From Naematelia aurantialba (taxonomy: Eukaryota; Basidiomycota; Tremellomycetes; Tremellales; Naemateliaceae): DNA of 64,000 nt. The notes beneath the pieces were generated by a model. The model saw only the letters and a list, made by a program, of their open reading frames with translations, searched no databases and was not told the origin of the DNA. Positions 32,517 through 44,310 of the stretch are shown in pieces. The position numbers were made by a program, and so were the translations under genes. Numbering within the stretch: position 1 is the stretch's first letter; every line of letters begins with the position of its first letter. The stretch covers positions 124,001 to 188,000 of the forward strand of contig JAKFAO010000006.1 in assembly GCA_021527695.1 (NCBI GenBank), read 5' to 3'.

Positions 32517-33777
32517 ATGTCGATATCTGCCGACCCAGTAGCCACGTCCAGCGACGTAGCAGAGTCGTCGTCAGCTGCTGCTACTGCTTCTTCTGCCGCC
32601 AATGCCGCTGCAATCTTCGCTCGTCTACATCCCGACCAATACCTCTCCAGATTCCTATCAAAAGGCTTCAGACCAGACGGGCGGACAGTGAGCGAGTGGA
32701 GAGATGTATCGATCAATCACGGTTGGTCACTGCTTCGGATTGCACTATGACGGTTTATTTCTGATCGCTTGTAGACCCCGTATCGACGGCAGATGGTTCA
32801 GCTCTCGTGCGTATAGGAGAGACGACGATGATATGTGGAGTCAAGGCGGAGATTGCGGAACCAGACCTTGCTCGTCCCAACGAGGGGTTCGTCGGTACGC
32901 ACTTCGCTGTCGTCCCCCGGGCCGATCGGTTGATTTGCGGTTGTAGTCCCAAATATTGATTTGCCGGCTCTCTGTTCGCCTCGCTTCAAACCCGGACCAC
33001 CGAGTGACGAGGCGCAGACATTATCAAACTGGCTAAACGATCTCATCGTATCGTATGCTTAAGCACAAGTATCTCGCGAGCAAAGCTGATTGGATCCAGA
33101 TCTCGAACCATATCTCCTCGCAAGCTCTGTATTGTCCCTGGTAAGGCGGTTTGGGCAATATACATCGATGTGACCTGCATCAATTACGACGGGAATGCGT
33201 TTGACGCCGCCGTTTTGGCCGTCATGGCTGCGCTGCGGAAGAGTGAGTTGTATTGTCTGTGTTCATCACCGCGCCCCCTTCCCCCCCACTTCTCCCTTGG
33301 GCGCCGTTCCTCCTGCGAATTCTGTTCCGCCTTTAGGTCGCAGATGAAGTCCAAAAATGTGGGCCGCAGTCTAATGCGAGCAGCGCGGATCCCTGGAGCC
33401 CGTTGGGACGAAGCGAGCAGTCGAGTTCTATGCTCGCGTACCGACAAGTATGCATTGCCGCTCGGCCGCATCCCGCTATCCTGCTCGTTTGGCGTCTTCC
33501 AGTCGTAAGCCTTGAAAGCCTTGCTTCTATCGCCGGCTGCAAGCTAAGACCATGGTACAGGAAGTACCTCTTGCCCGATCCAACTGCATTCGAGATGCCA
33601 TTAATAGGTACGACGATGACAGTTGCGCTCGACGAGGAGGGCTTTGCGAGTCTGGTGAGGCATGAAGGCCTCGGCGGGATTGAGGGAGTCGGTGGGGAGA
33701 GGTTGGTTGGTGAAGCTTGGGCGATGGCGGAAGAGCGAGTTAAAGTCCTGAGGAGCGTTATGAGTGAGAGCGACTGA
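32517..33777 (+). CDS. RRP43: Exosome complex RNase-PH-like subunit RRP43 (EXOSC8)
   Basis: Six exons, 32517-32721, 32775-32894, 32947-33052, 33100-33242, 33384-33504 and 33561-33777, give 303 residues. Motifs match human EXOSC8 in order: PDQYLSRFLSKGFRPDGRT, STADGSALVRIGETTMICGV, KAEIAEPDLARPNEGFVVPN, IDLPALCSPRFKPGPPSDEA, CINYDGNAFDAAVLAVMAAL, DKYALPLGRIPLSCSFGVFQ and a C-terminal TMTVALDEEGFA. It is one of six catalytically inert RNase PH-fold proteins that form the ring of the nuclear/cytoplasmic RNA exosome. The N-terminus has an Ala/Ser-rich extension of about 30 residues. Confidence 0.94.
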
Positions 33778-34034
33778 GGTAATTCATGATGGTACAGTGT
33801 TGAACATGTTGTATGCATAACACTTGAATTCCTGTCCGATCGATCACCTCGGCGTGTGGCACCCCCCCTCTCCCCCCAAGTGAACAACGCAATTCGCCAC
33901 CGGGCTTGTCAGAGTTATACCACGTCATCGAGGAATTTCTTAATTGTTGCACGTCCACTCTACGTCTGTCTCAATTCTCGTTGCGTAGATCTTCAGATAC
34001 TGTTTTGCCCAAGAGCTGCTACACTGTCGTCGAC

Positions 34035-35706
34035 ATGTCTAGTGTAGCTACTTCGTCGTCTCATGCTCCCGACCTCATCGCCTCGCTCACCAAGCACAAC
34101 GAGACGTTCACTACCCTCCTCTCCCTGATTCCTTCGCGTTACTACATCGCCCCTACCCAGCAAGAGGTAAGTCCCGGGCCGCCTCCAACCAAGCCCCAGT
34201 GCCCTTGCCCAGACCGCTCCACGACTCTTACATGTGATCCTCTTTCGTCTTGGTATGCTGCTGACCAAACGCGTCTAGGCCGACTCGAAATGGATGAAGA
34301 ACAAGAAGCGCAAGACAGGGGAGGAGCTGAAGGAGCATAAACGGCGTGCTAAGCAGGAGAAGGTGAGAGATCGCTTCGCCCTCCTTCAATATCTTCTTTC
34401 CTCGTCCTTGGTACTTCTGAGCCACTCACATCACTTTCATCCCGTCCCTCTTCACCTTCTTGGCCCTTTTGGGCCGACTTCGCTCACTGTCCACTGTCCG
34501 GAAGCTGATATCGCCGCCAGCTCGACCCAGAGAACAACAAAACCACAGCCGAGATCCTCTTTCCGTCCGATGGCGTTGTCGACACTGTATCAGCGCAACT
34601 GGCAGAGGCGGGCCCATCCACTCTGACCCTACTTCCACCTACGATCCGTCCTCTCCCCCCTACGGCATCCATCTCGGACCTCAGGGCAAAGCTGCATTCC
34701 AAGCTCGATGGATTCAGAAAAGACCGGGGCGCGGATGAGTCGCGCGATGCATTGGAGCAGGAGCGGCGTAGGAAACGCGGGGAGCTGAGGGATAATCGCA
34801 GAGCTAGGCGGAAGGAGGAGGTCAAGCGGGCCAAGGAGTCGGGTTCAAAGCCGGCGGCTGTGAGTACCGCTGGACCCTCGCCATCCGTCTCATTCCCTCT
34901 CGTCATCACCCTCTAAGCAAACCCCCAATTTCATAATCCATTCGCTCCGCTACCAACGAGACAACTCGCATTCGTCGTGCTTGTCGGAGGTGTGCTGACA
35001 ACATCCAGACACAACTGATCGTCCCTGCCCTACCCAAACCAACTTCCGACCCCATATCATTCCCCGCGGTCGCTCTCCCGTCGTCGAAAGGCCAAAAACC
35101 GTCCAAGCAATTCAAACACATCTCGAACCCAGCCCAAGCGCTGTCGCACCTAGAGAAACACAAGGAGAAGCTCGCCAGTATGGATCCGGAGAAACGCAAG
35201 GAAGTGGAGGAGCGGGAGAGATGGGCCAAGGCCGAGGCGAGGGCGTTGGGTGAGAAGGTGGCTGATGAGACGGGGACCCTCAAGAAGGCTGTCAAGCGGC
35301 TCGAGAAAGGCAAGGCCAAGTCTGGCAAGGAATGGTGAGTGTCGGCACTCACTCCCCTCCTTTTTATCCCCTTCTCCGCCGTCTCCACCTTCTCCACCCA
35401 CGCCCCCATCCTCTCTCGCACTTCTCATTCCAGATCGCAACTCTACCTCAGTTTCTCTGGCCCCAGAGTCGGGCGTGATGGCTAATGCCAATGCCCATCA
35501 GGTCGGAACGGAAAAAGACGCTCGAAAAGTCCCAAGCGACGGCGATCAAGAAACGCAACGACAACATTGCGTCTCGCGCCGAAGCGAGGCGAGACAAGAA
35601 ATTCGGCAACAAGGGCAAGAGCAAGGACAAGAGCAAGAAGAAGGGCCGGCCGGGATTCGAGGGCGGTAAGAAGGGCGGCAAGGGCAATGCCAAGGGGAGA
35701 TCGTAG
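34035..35706 (+). CDS. RRP14: SURF6/Rrp14 ribosome biogenesis protein
   Basis: Five exons, 34035-34166, 34279-34362, 34521-34859, 35009-35334 and 35502-35706, give 361 residues. The N-terminus (LTKHNETFTTLLSLIPSRYY) matches the Rrp14 N-terminal domain. Next come a short basic block (KWMKNKKRKTGEELKEHKRR), ISDLRAKLHSKLDGFRKDRG and a long Lys/Arg/Glu helical region (ALEQERRRKRGELRDNRRA). The SURF6 C-terminal domain is DPEKRKEVEERERWAKAEAR, KKAVKRLEKGKAKSGKEW and ARRDKKFGNKGKSKDK. Members bind nucleic acid in the nucleolus and are needed for early pre-60S and pre-40S assembly. The C-terminus is a Lys/Gly-rich tail. Exon phases all agree. Confidence 0.92.
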
Positions 35707-36036
35707 TGTCGCCGTGCCTCCGCTGGGATCACGGCCGGCGATATGGACAGGGGACAGAGGGCACGGGGCTGGTAGGAATGTGTCTGGCTTTGGTGTCATT
35801 CTGTACTATATCATGTACGTCATGCAGTGCGCAGTTGGGGAGGAGCACATGTGATTGCTATCTCGCTATCAAGCACCGACAAGCGGGCAAGCTCAGCAGC
35901 ACAGTGACATGCTCCGAGATGTGCAGGTCTCGGCAACATTTGCTGGCCATCTCGGTGCAGACAATCTATGCATGATTATAAGGAGGTATGCATGTCGCGG
36001 GCCCCGGCACCTCGAGACTGTTGATCCTGGCCCTTG
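35707..36036. other. Convergent intergenic region, RRP14 and LCB1
   Basis: 330 bases holding the 3' ends of both neighbours. Nothing recognised. Confidence 0.5.
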
Positions 36037-37926
36037 CTAACGCTTTCCTGGAGAAGAGGTGTGGTGTCAGCGATTGAGTGCCAATGTCACGTCGCACTAC
36101 TCACTGCCGACAATTTTGACGAGAGCTGATCGGAGGCCCTGTGCAGCCTTTTCCACGTCCTTCTTGCTCATTGCGCCCGAGATGCAGACCTTGAGACTCG
36201 GCTCGGGTTCAAACTGCTCTTGGCCGCGCACCCGTCTTGCACGGGTGACGAGAACGCCAGAAGTGGACAGCGTCTCGTCGACCACTTCTTGCAGTAATCT
36301 CTCCTCTGCCTCTATCGAGTCGGGCGGGTGGAGGAGGAAGATGTGAACGAGCGCTGAAGAAGGGTGCGATGGGACGTGGATGATCGCGTCCTTGTTGGGC
36401 TGCGGGGACGACGTCGAGTCGGGTTCAGGCAGAGACACGGGCTCAATCTTGGAGAGGTGGTGTCGGAAGATGCCGACATTGGTCGCTAGCGAAGTGAACA
36501 GCGATGGATCGGCTTGCATGAACCCGATGGCCGTGGAAGAAGCCGTCGCGAGAAGCGCAGGTAACGACGCGGAAAAGACAGACGCCGATGAGTTGATTCG
36601 CTGAGGGGAGGGCTGTCAACCAAAAGTAGGACGCCACATGTACTAGATGCAGGCATACCTGATGCTGACAGACCACTGCAGAGCCGGCGCAAAATCCTCC
36701 ACCCGTGGCGAGACTCGTCGCCAAAGATCCCACGATCATGTCGACCTCCTTTGCCTGAAAGAGTCGATGATCAGACGACGATGCTCAGTGATTGATTCAA
36801 ACCGAGAGAGACATACAGGAAAGTTGTAGAACTCGGTGACACCGCGGCCGTGTTTCCCGATCATTCCCATCGACTGGCTCTCGTCGAGGATCAAGCGGTA
36901 CTTGAATTTCTTCTTCAGCTCGCACTAGACACCTCATCAGCACTGGGTACCACTGCGTCAAGGGATGATTCTGCGCACGACTTTTGGCAGGTCGAGCATC
37001 ATTCCATCGTTCTCAAATACCCCCTCGGCGACGATAAACTTCTTTGTCAATTTGTTGCCTTTGCGTTTCTGCTCTCGCTCGACCTGCTGCAGAACCCGCT
37101 CGAGGTCCTTCATATCGCCATGGGCGTAGAAACGGATTTGTGAACGACTGATTTGCAGCCCCTTGTGGATCGCAAAGTTCACGCCTCGATCGGCGACGAT
37201 GATATCCCCCCGCTTTGCGAATGCAGGGATGACGGACGAAATGGTTGCGAAGCCTTGGCCGTACAAGATGCAAGCGTCCATTCCGAGAAACGAGGCAATT
37301 TCCTCTTCGCAGCGCATATGCACATCTACATGGATCAGCATTGAGACAACATACTCGCAGGGGGACGCACCGAGGTAGCCGTAAAAGCCGGCAGGGCCAC
37401 AGGTACCTACCCCATAATGGCGGAGGGTATTGATGGCGACCTCTTTCATCTTTTCATTCTCGATCAAGCCCGTCCAGTTGGGTGTAGCCATGTTGAGGAC
37501 TGGTTTTGCAGTGGGCGACAGCTTAACCCTGATGCCATTCGGACCATAGACGGTAGGAATCGTATCGAGGGTTTCCTCGTCGACCTCGCCCGGGGCGTCG
37601 ACGAGCGGTAACGGCTGCCATTCATCCACCAGCTCGTCAATCTCCTTTTCTGTCAACTTGATCCAGTTCTTCCCGGCGCCTTCTTCGCGCGTCCGTCCCT
37701 TCAAAAGCGTGCGGAGAGCAAAAGCGAGCAGGAGCACTTCGAGAAGCGATCGGTACGGGTCATCTTGGTACGACGACTGGATGTAGCGGACGATGATTGG
37801 TGAGCCTGGTATCCGCCGGAACAGATCCTGGAGGAACAGGAATGCCGAGGAGAGGATCGAGAGCAGTGGGAGAAGGGGTGTGGGGATCTCGGTTGTCGAA
37901 TGTGAACTAGTGTTGACGTCGGACAT
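36037..37926 (-). CDS. LCB1: Serine palmitoyltransferase subunit 1
   Basis: Six exons on the minus strand (37371-37926, 36979-37325, 36817-36924, 36659-36754, 36105-36600, 36037-36047) give 537 residues. With LCB2 it catalyses the first step of sphingolipid synthesis at the ER. An N-terminal membrane segment (LLPLLSILSSAFLFLQDLF) comes first. Then come NWTGLIENEKMKEVAINTLR, YGVGTCGPAGFYGYLDVHM (the HSAN1 cysteine region of the human protein), GMDACILYGQGFATISSVI, RLILDESQSMGMIGKHGRG and GSLATSLATGGGFCAGS. The last block lacks the PLP-binding lysine, as expected for the non-catalytic LCB1 subunit. The final 11-nt exon is inferred from the 36105 donor (GTGAGT) and a GCTGAC branch; it makes the C-terminus KIVGRKR. 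Without that splice the protein would end GSE. Confidence 0.95.
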
Positions 37927-38219
37927 CGTGCAGTCAGTGCTTGACTCTGTGATGTGGAATGCTTTCAAAGACACTGGCAAAACAACAGGAGACGTGGGTG
38001 CAATTTAGGCGCGTGTGAGGCCGCGCCTAACATGGAGACACGCGCCTAACAAGGGGAGTCACTTTCTGGGGCTCCGCATTTTGGCATGATCAGTGTGTCC
38101 ATCCGTCCTGTTGCTTTCTGGGTGGACTTTTCCAGCGTCGCCTACGCTACAACGCACTCGTAAAGAGCTGCAGAGATAAGAGGGCAGCTTAAGGACCACT
38201 GCTCAAGTCTAGAGGAAAG
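37927..38219. promoter_or_regulatory. Divergent promoter, LCB1 and methyltransferase, with three CGCGCCTAA elements
   Basis: 293 bases between facing-away start codons. The 9-mer CGCGCCTAA occurs at 38022-38030 and 38041-38049 on the plus strand and in inverted form (TTAGGCGCG) at 38005-38013, all within 45 bases. This arrangement suggests a shared regulatory site; the binding factor is unknown. Confidence 0.6.
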
Positions 38220-40101
38220 ATGGCGGACACTCCAGAGGAGCGCGCTCATTGGCGATCCGTACTCCGAGCGTTCGATGGGTATATGCAGTACCACGTATGT
38301 CCTCTGCGTAGTTGCACGACAATCACAGACCCTTGCGGTGTTGTCGAGTAGTGAGGTTTCTGTTGCTGGGGCTTATGACAACAGCTATCCGCCAATCATG
38401 CTCGTCGAATGGCTTTTTTGCAGCTTCCCAGAGAAGCGAAGCAGATGTACGAGGCGATTGGATATCGCGACAAGCTCGCGGCGGTTGATGAAGGGATCCG
38501 CAGGTCAGTGCTGGCCATATATCTCGGAGATCCCATTATAACGCGCATCTTTTGCTAAACGCATGGTAGGAATGCAGAGTTCATCGACGACTTGATTGCC
38601 GATCCTGTCTTCGCCGACATGCTGTCGGAGCCCTGACAACTGCCCACTTCCCACGGACATGAGCACTGACCATAGCCCATTCATGCATCGCCTTCACCTT
38701 CCCACTCCCATTCCCATTCCCACTCCCATTCCAATGCTCACTCAGCTTCCAATTCTCACTCTCGATCGGCGTCACAAACGTACACCAACGGGGAGAAGAG
38801 ACCGTCGCAAAGCGAGCTGGACGTGGCGCAAGATAAAGTCCGGTCGACATTACGCTCCTTCGTGCGGGACTGGTCAGACGAGGGCTTGGCCGAGCGTCAG
38901 GCATGCTACGATCCCTGCCTGGAAGCGCTGGAGGCGCACTGGAAGGGCAAGGGTAGAGAGAAGAGGGACATCGAGGTGCTTGTTCCGGGTTGCGGATTGG
39001 GGAGACTCGCGATGGAGATCGCTGCCCGCGGTATGTGTTGGCTTCTGGACGCCATACTCCGAGGCTGAGCAGCTTGCAGGTTTCGCCTCACAAGGCAATG
39101 AGTTTTCAACGTACATGCTGCTCGCATCTCACTTTGTGCTGAATCAGTGGGTTGCCTCACCTCCCCCATTCTCTGAGTGTCAGGAGGAAAGGTAGAATCC
39201 AGATTGACAAGCAGAACGAGCCAGGCCAGATCGCACTCTATCCACCCATACGTGCACTCTTTCTCCAACCAGCCTACAACCGGTGAACACCTGCTACGCC
39301 GAGTGAACATCCCGGATATTTGTCCGGCCGACGTCCTGGGGGAAGGCAAGGGCGGGCCATTCAGCCTCGTGGCCGGCGACTTTGAGGAGATTTACGGAGA
39401 GGCCAACTGGGACCAAGGGGACGGCAGAGACGGGAGTCGTGTCGCCCAACGACGGCGATGGGGTGCAGTCGTCACGTGTTTCTTCATCGACTGTGTGAGT
39501 CGCCGTACGTGTCAACCAACACAGTCACCTGATCGATCGCAGGCGCGAAACGTGTTGACATTCTTGAACATCATACATACAATCTTGGAAGACGACGGTG
39601 TTTGGATCAACATCGGTCAGTGTCTCTACATGCAATCACCATGCCGATCAACAGCTCTCCGGGCCGGCATACGGTAGTCGGTCGCCTGCAGACAGTAGAC
39701 GGTAGTCGGTCGCCTGCAGACAGTAGACAGTAGACGGTGGCCTGCAGACAGTAGACCGTAGACGGTAGACCTGCAGACGGTAGACGAGGCGGTAGCGAGC
39801 TGACACAGTTCAGGCCCGCTCCTGTGGCATTTCGAAAACTCGCCCACTCCGTCGGCCAAGGGCGAAGGGTCGATAGAGCTGAGTCTGGACGAGGTGAAAG
39901 ATCTCGCCCGGATGGTCGGCTTTGAGCTCCACGTGAGTCCACGGAACCAGCGTGGCTCCCCACCCGCGCAGCGAGCGCCCTTGACGCTGACGCGGGGACT
40001 TTTAGGAGGAACGGACGATCAGTACGACTTATACGGGTATACCGGGCGGCATGCTCAAGCACGAATACCAAGCGGCGTTCTGGACAGCCACCAAAACATA
40101 A
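38220..40101 (+). CDS. Carnosine N-methyltransferase-like (N2227 family)
   Basis: Nine exons, 38220-38294, 38385-38503, 38570-38606, 38676-39030, 39080-39150, 39192-39494, 39543-39615, 39814-39932 and 40006-40101, give 415 residues. Human CARNMT1-like blocks in order: LSANHARRMAFLQLPREAKQ, KVRSTLRSFVRDWSDEGLAE, then SAM-binding motif I VLVPGCGLGRLAMEIAAR. Further on are GNEFSTYMLLASHFVLN, SIHPYVHSFSN, NIPDICP, VAGDFEEIYGE, AVVTCFFIDCARNVLTFLN and GVWINIGPLLWHFEN. The family methylates a histidine ring N in small dipeptides or proteins. A His/Ser-repeat linker (SHSHSHSHSNAHSASNSHS) is encoded by a cccatt hexamer run near 38690-38750. The donors at 38607 (GTCTTC) and 39151 (GTTGCC) are weak and chosen by phase. 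Intron 39616-39813 carries a tandem repeat. Confidence 0.88.
39671..39787. repeat. cagtagacgg / cctgcag minisatellite in methyltransferase intron
   Basis: Interleaved copies of gacagtagacggtag and gtcgcctgcaga variants fill about 117 bases. They are entirely within the intron between the WINI and GPLLWHFEN exons. Confidence 0.8.
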
Positions 40102-40363
40102 CCTCTGGGCATGCGTGGCATGAATTACGTCGGCCTCCGATGTGGTGAGGTCCATCTACTTTCAATTGGCAAATAGCACAGCAAGTAGGAGCGGTATCGG
40201 TATCGCTGGTACAGCTGCATATCTGAATCATCGCGGGACCATCACACCAACTTCTCTATTCATACGAGCATCACAGACAATGCATGTAACAAACCACAAT
40301 GATAAATTGTATCCCTTTTCAGATGCATGACATCGCTCACACCTCGACGTCCATGACACAGCG

Positions 40364-40530
40364 CGACATCCAAGTCTCACCTTGATAATCATGCTATATC
40401 TCGACATCATGTCTCCACTTCACACCTCGACATCCAAGTCTCACCTTGACAATTATGCCATACCGCGCCATCATGTCTCCACGTCACACCTCGATAATCA
40501 CGCCACACTCAACAATCATGTCACACCTCG
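40364..40530. repeat. 64-bp tandem repeat downstream of the FAD-oxidase gene
   Basis: Two full 64-base units (40364-40427 and 40428-40491, both beginning cgacatccaagtctcacctt) and a partial third from 40492. The array reaches into the last codons of the minus-strand gene ending at 40521. Confidence 0.85.
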
Positions 40531-43517
40531 ATATCCAGGCCGGCCCGCCTCCACCGCCACGTCCTGCCCACCAGACCACCTCGACCGACCCTCCAATCGA
40601 CCTTGCCGACCTGCACCCGCGCCTCGTCGAGGTCCAGACTCAACATGTCCTGTACGACGCGCCTGGCACTTCCTATGCAACCTTCCAGCAGGGGGATGCC
40701 TGGATGGGCATATGATCCCGCCAGATAGAGGATACGGTTGTTGGACGAAGGCCGGGGATGCAAGATCTGTAATGTGGTTTTCGGGTCTCGTAGCGGCAGT
40801 GCTCTGTTCGGCACTGTGTCAGCCCGCGCAATTACCGATTTTCCATAAGGAAGGTGAGCGCCACAGGGCCGGGCGAGGAGGGAAGACGATTTAGAGGTGG
40901 CTGGCATAGAGTAGAGATAGGACAGCCAAGGGGACGGAGGGCGGCAACGGTAGAGACGAGGAGAGGGAGAAGGGGAAAATACGCACCTTTCGAACTGAGA
41001 AACTGCCAGTATACCGTCCCGGATCTCCACCACCGGATTGGTAGTCTGGAAGACCGGATCCACCGGCGAGCCCCAGTCTGAGGCCGAACGAGGTGGGTTG
41101 ACAATGTGCGTGCCCATGGTGTACACCTTTTCTGCGCTTGGCGGGAAATGGGGGCATTGTTTAAGAGGGAGCGGCGTACCGTCGGGAGGTGTTGCCAGAG
41201 TCGTGTTCGAGTCGGTATCTGATTCGCGCTCACCTTCGCCGTCTTGGGCGTGGGCATGGGTACCGTTGCGGGTCGGAGTCGTCGTTGTCCACGTCGATTT
41301 GATTGGGCATTGGCGATCGTCCGATAGAGTGGTCGGGGGGAGGGGAGAAGGGGAGGTGAAAGGCGTTGCGGGTGACCGAAGGTGAGGCGCGGGGGGAGTG
41401 GGAGGGAGGACGAGGTTGATGGCTTGTCTGTCCGAGGTGCTGGGGAGGACGGAAGCATCACGGTGCGTCACCACAATCGTGTCCTGTGTCGTCAGCTTCG
41501 CTAGTTCAGATGTTAAGTTGGCTCGTTGAGACGTAGAGTAGAACGCTCAGCAGTACGACGCAGATACAGGACACGACAGTGTATGTCGGAAATGTCGGCG
41601 CAAGCAAAGATGGATGCTCAACGCCACGCCCGCTTCCGACTTACCCTGTACTCCACGTCGCCCAGTGCTGCGATCATCTGCTCGACCCTATTCTTCTCCG
41701 ACCCAGCCAACGTCTCTAGCAAATTTGATGCGAGCCGGCGCGCTGCACTCGCCTGGGTCGCAAGCACGACTCGATCCACCACGACGGTCTCCCCGCCACC
41801 GCGAAAACCAAGCTCGATCTGTCCCTGTTGCTCTTCCTCTCCAACCCCTCGAAAGCCGAGCTCGATCTCTCCCTCTCCCTCCTCTCCCGCTCCCCCTTGC
41901 CACCTCAGATGCACGATTTCCTCTCCGAGCCGGAGATGATCTCTACCCTGCTCTAGGACAGGCTGCACCAGCAAGCTCGCGACGTCTCGCGCCGAGAACC
42001 CTGGACCGAGAGTATAGTGTGGTGTGCCGACTGTGGAATGGACATAGTCTAGCAGCTGGGGCAGAGGAGAGTTCAAGACGTCGGCGGTCGTCATGGTCCC
42101 CACCGCGCCGAAGACGGGCACAATCAGGTCGTGAGTGAACCGCGCCCAGAGTGACCCCAGTATGGGCACAGTGGAAAATGCGAATACCAAGTCGGACAGG
42201 GTGTTGAACGGCAGGAGCCGATGCCACGAGAGGAAGGAAAGTAGAATGAACAAAACTTGACAAACCGCCATGCCGAGAAAGTCGAGTACAGTGAAGATGA
42301 AGGCCGAGAGCGAGATGTATGCCTGTGAAGGGAGATTGGGGATCGAGAGGCCCGACGCGCCAGAGTACAGAAAGTAGGTCGAGCCCGGCGAGTTCCCGCG
42401 GGAGAAGGAAAAAGTGTAGTAGACTTTGCGGATCGGCAGGCCGAGGTGCTTGTATAGCGCGAACAGGCCCGGGTAGTATCCTGGCGTACGGGTGATTAGC
42501 CTTCCTGCTTCCAGGTTGGTATGTTGAGATGAGGTGGGGAAGGACGAAGGAACGTACCGCCTTGGAACGACCGCATGGGCGCATCGATAGTCCATACCCC
42601 CGGTGCGCCACTAGACCCAGCACCAGCCGAGCCTTTGCCAGAAGGCACATTGAGAGGCACATCGACGGACGCTGCGTGGAAGCCGAGAGTGTCCGCCTGC
42701 ATCGTCAGCACCGTCTCTCCAGCATGTCAAGGAAGTGCACAAGTGATGCACAAGGGCTTGATGACCCCGGAATGGAAGGCAGGAATGCAAGACGAGGGAC
42801 GAGCATCGATAGGTCAAAGGAGCGACCAAGCGAGAGGCCAGAGACACGGAGAAGGCAAGGGAGAGGATGTGGGAGAAGAGGGGAGAGAGCTTGAAGGCCT
42901 CATGACAACGCGGGACCTGAAGCGAAGTGCAGAGCAAGAAGAGAACGAAGAGCGAAGAGAACGAAGAGAACGAAGAGTGAAGAGAACGAAGAGAACGAAA
43001 AGCAAGACCAAGAACAAGAAGGCCAAGACAACGCGAACACCTGGGCCCAACCAACCCGGAAAGCGAGAGCCCGACGCTCGACGACGACACAACGCACCTT
43101 CTCAACGAGCCATACCTCGCACCCCTCCCGACAGAGGAGGTACGCCGTCGTGAGCCCCGCCAAGCCCGACCCGACCACCGCTACACGCAGGGGGCTGGGC
43201 GCAGCGCGACAACATCCGTCTTGGTGCGGCGGGTGTTGAAGTTCAGGCTGCAGACTTGGGCGCTGTTGGCTCTGCTGGTGCTCTTCGTGTGATTTATGTT
43301 GCTGTTGTTCTTGCGGTTGTCGCTGCTGTAATTCTTGGTGTTGATGCTGTAATTGTGGTTGTTGTCGATGAAGATGTGGTGGTTGTTGTTGGTGTTGCAG
43401 TAGCTGTGGTTGTTGTTGGTGTTGCCCTTGCTGTGGTTGTTGCTGTCCTTGATGGGCATGGAGGCCATACGGCCGCCCGAGCCGCTGTTGTCGATCCTGC
43501 TCAAGTGCATCGACCAT
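40521..43517 (-). CDS. FAD/NAD(P)-binding amine-oxidase-like membrane protein
   Basis: Five exons on the minus strand (43098-43517, 42558-42696, 41645-42480, 40987-41483, 40521-40803) give 724 residues. After a Gln/His-rich low-complexity N-terminus of about 110 residues comes a classic Rossmann dinucleotide-binding motif, LRVAVVGSGLAGLTTAYLL, then CEVWLVEKADTLGFHAASVD. Next are FQGGYYPGLFALYKHLGLPI, hydrophobic membrane-like segments (LSAFIFTVLDFLGMAVCQVL), the substrate-domain strand RVVLATQASAARRL and NDTIVVTHRD-type sequence (DTIVVTHRDASVLP). The C-terminal FAD site is RILYLAGSYAHPGIPLLEG. The layout is that of fungal FAD-dependent amine-oxidase/desaturase-like proteins often found beside cyclopropane synthases; no such neighbour is seen here. 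ATG 43517 is the first in-frame ATG found; the N-terminus is uncertain because it lies in CAA-type repeats. Confidence 0.82.
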
Positions 43518-44310
43518 GCCTCGCTGGTGTTGACCGTCACCCCGTCTTGATATCCGCCGTTGCTGCTGCCTATCCAGTCGAGACAATCTGCCGCTCCGAC
43601 TATCTAGATGATGACTCTGACTCTGCTATCCGCAGACCAGCACGTACTCCCAGGCATGCTCTTTAACCCGTTGTCAATGTCCCCAAAAGGCGCAGTTGAA
43701 GACTGCCTGGAAGACCCGAATCGAAGCCCGACGACTCCAAGCCCCATGCAATGAATAGACGAACAGATGAATACTCGCCAAGAACAAGAACAAGAATGCC
43801 CATGGCACGATTCAGAGGCGACCGGCGTCGTTGGCCGCGTTTACCGGAACCCAAGCGACGGACAAGTCTTCTCCGTTCTTTACTCGAGAGCTCATGCTGA
43901 TCCAACTCGTTCATGGCGACTGGGCCAAGGGCGCACAACTTCCCTTGGCCTACCGACGATCGGGCAGTCCATTGTAGCACGTTCGATCCCAGCCTGCCTT
44001 GGCCATCTTATAGCTTTGCACACCGTCATTCAATCGTCCCCAGAATTCCCAATCCTTTCATCAGGTCATGCTCGCAAGAGCAGTCCTCTGTCAGGCCAGG
44101 AATCCCGACTGGAGCAGCCTTCGGTCAGGCCAGGAATCCCAACTCGAGCAGTCTTCGGTCAGGCTAGGAATCCCGGCTCGGAAACTCTTCTGGCATACTT
44201 GCAATCCCTTGTCATAGCACCCGCCTCTACGCAAGATGTGCATGCAATCACGTCCATACGCAAAGTCCAGCAAACACCCTACGATAGCTTCCTAATTCTC
44301 CACTGTTCCT
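43518..44310. other. Intergenic region between two minus-strand genes
   Basis: Promoter side of the FAD-oxidase gene and 3' flank of the SGNH gene. It contains a 34-bp minisatellite at 44078-44190. No gene is supported. Confidence 0.5.
44078..44190. repeat. 34-bp tandem repeat (three units and a fragment)
   Basis: Units at 44078-44111, 44112-44145 and 44146-44179, of the form gagcagtcttcggtcaggcc plus aggaatcccgactc. They lie in the 3' flank of the SGNH gene. Confidence 0.85.
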
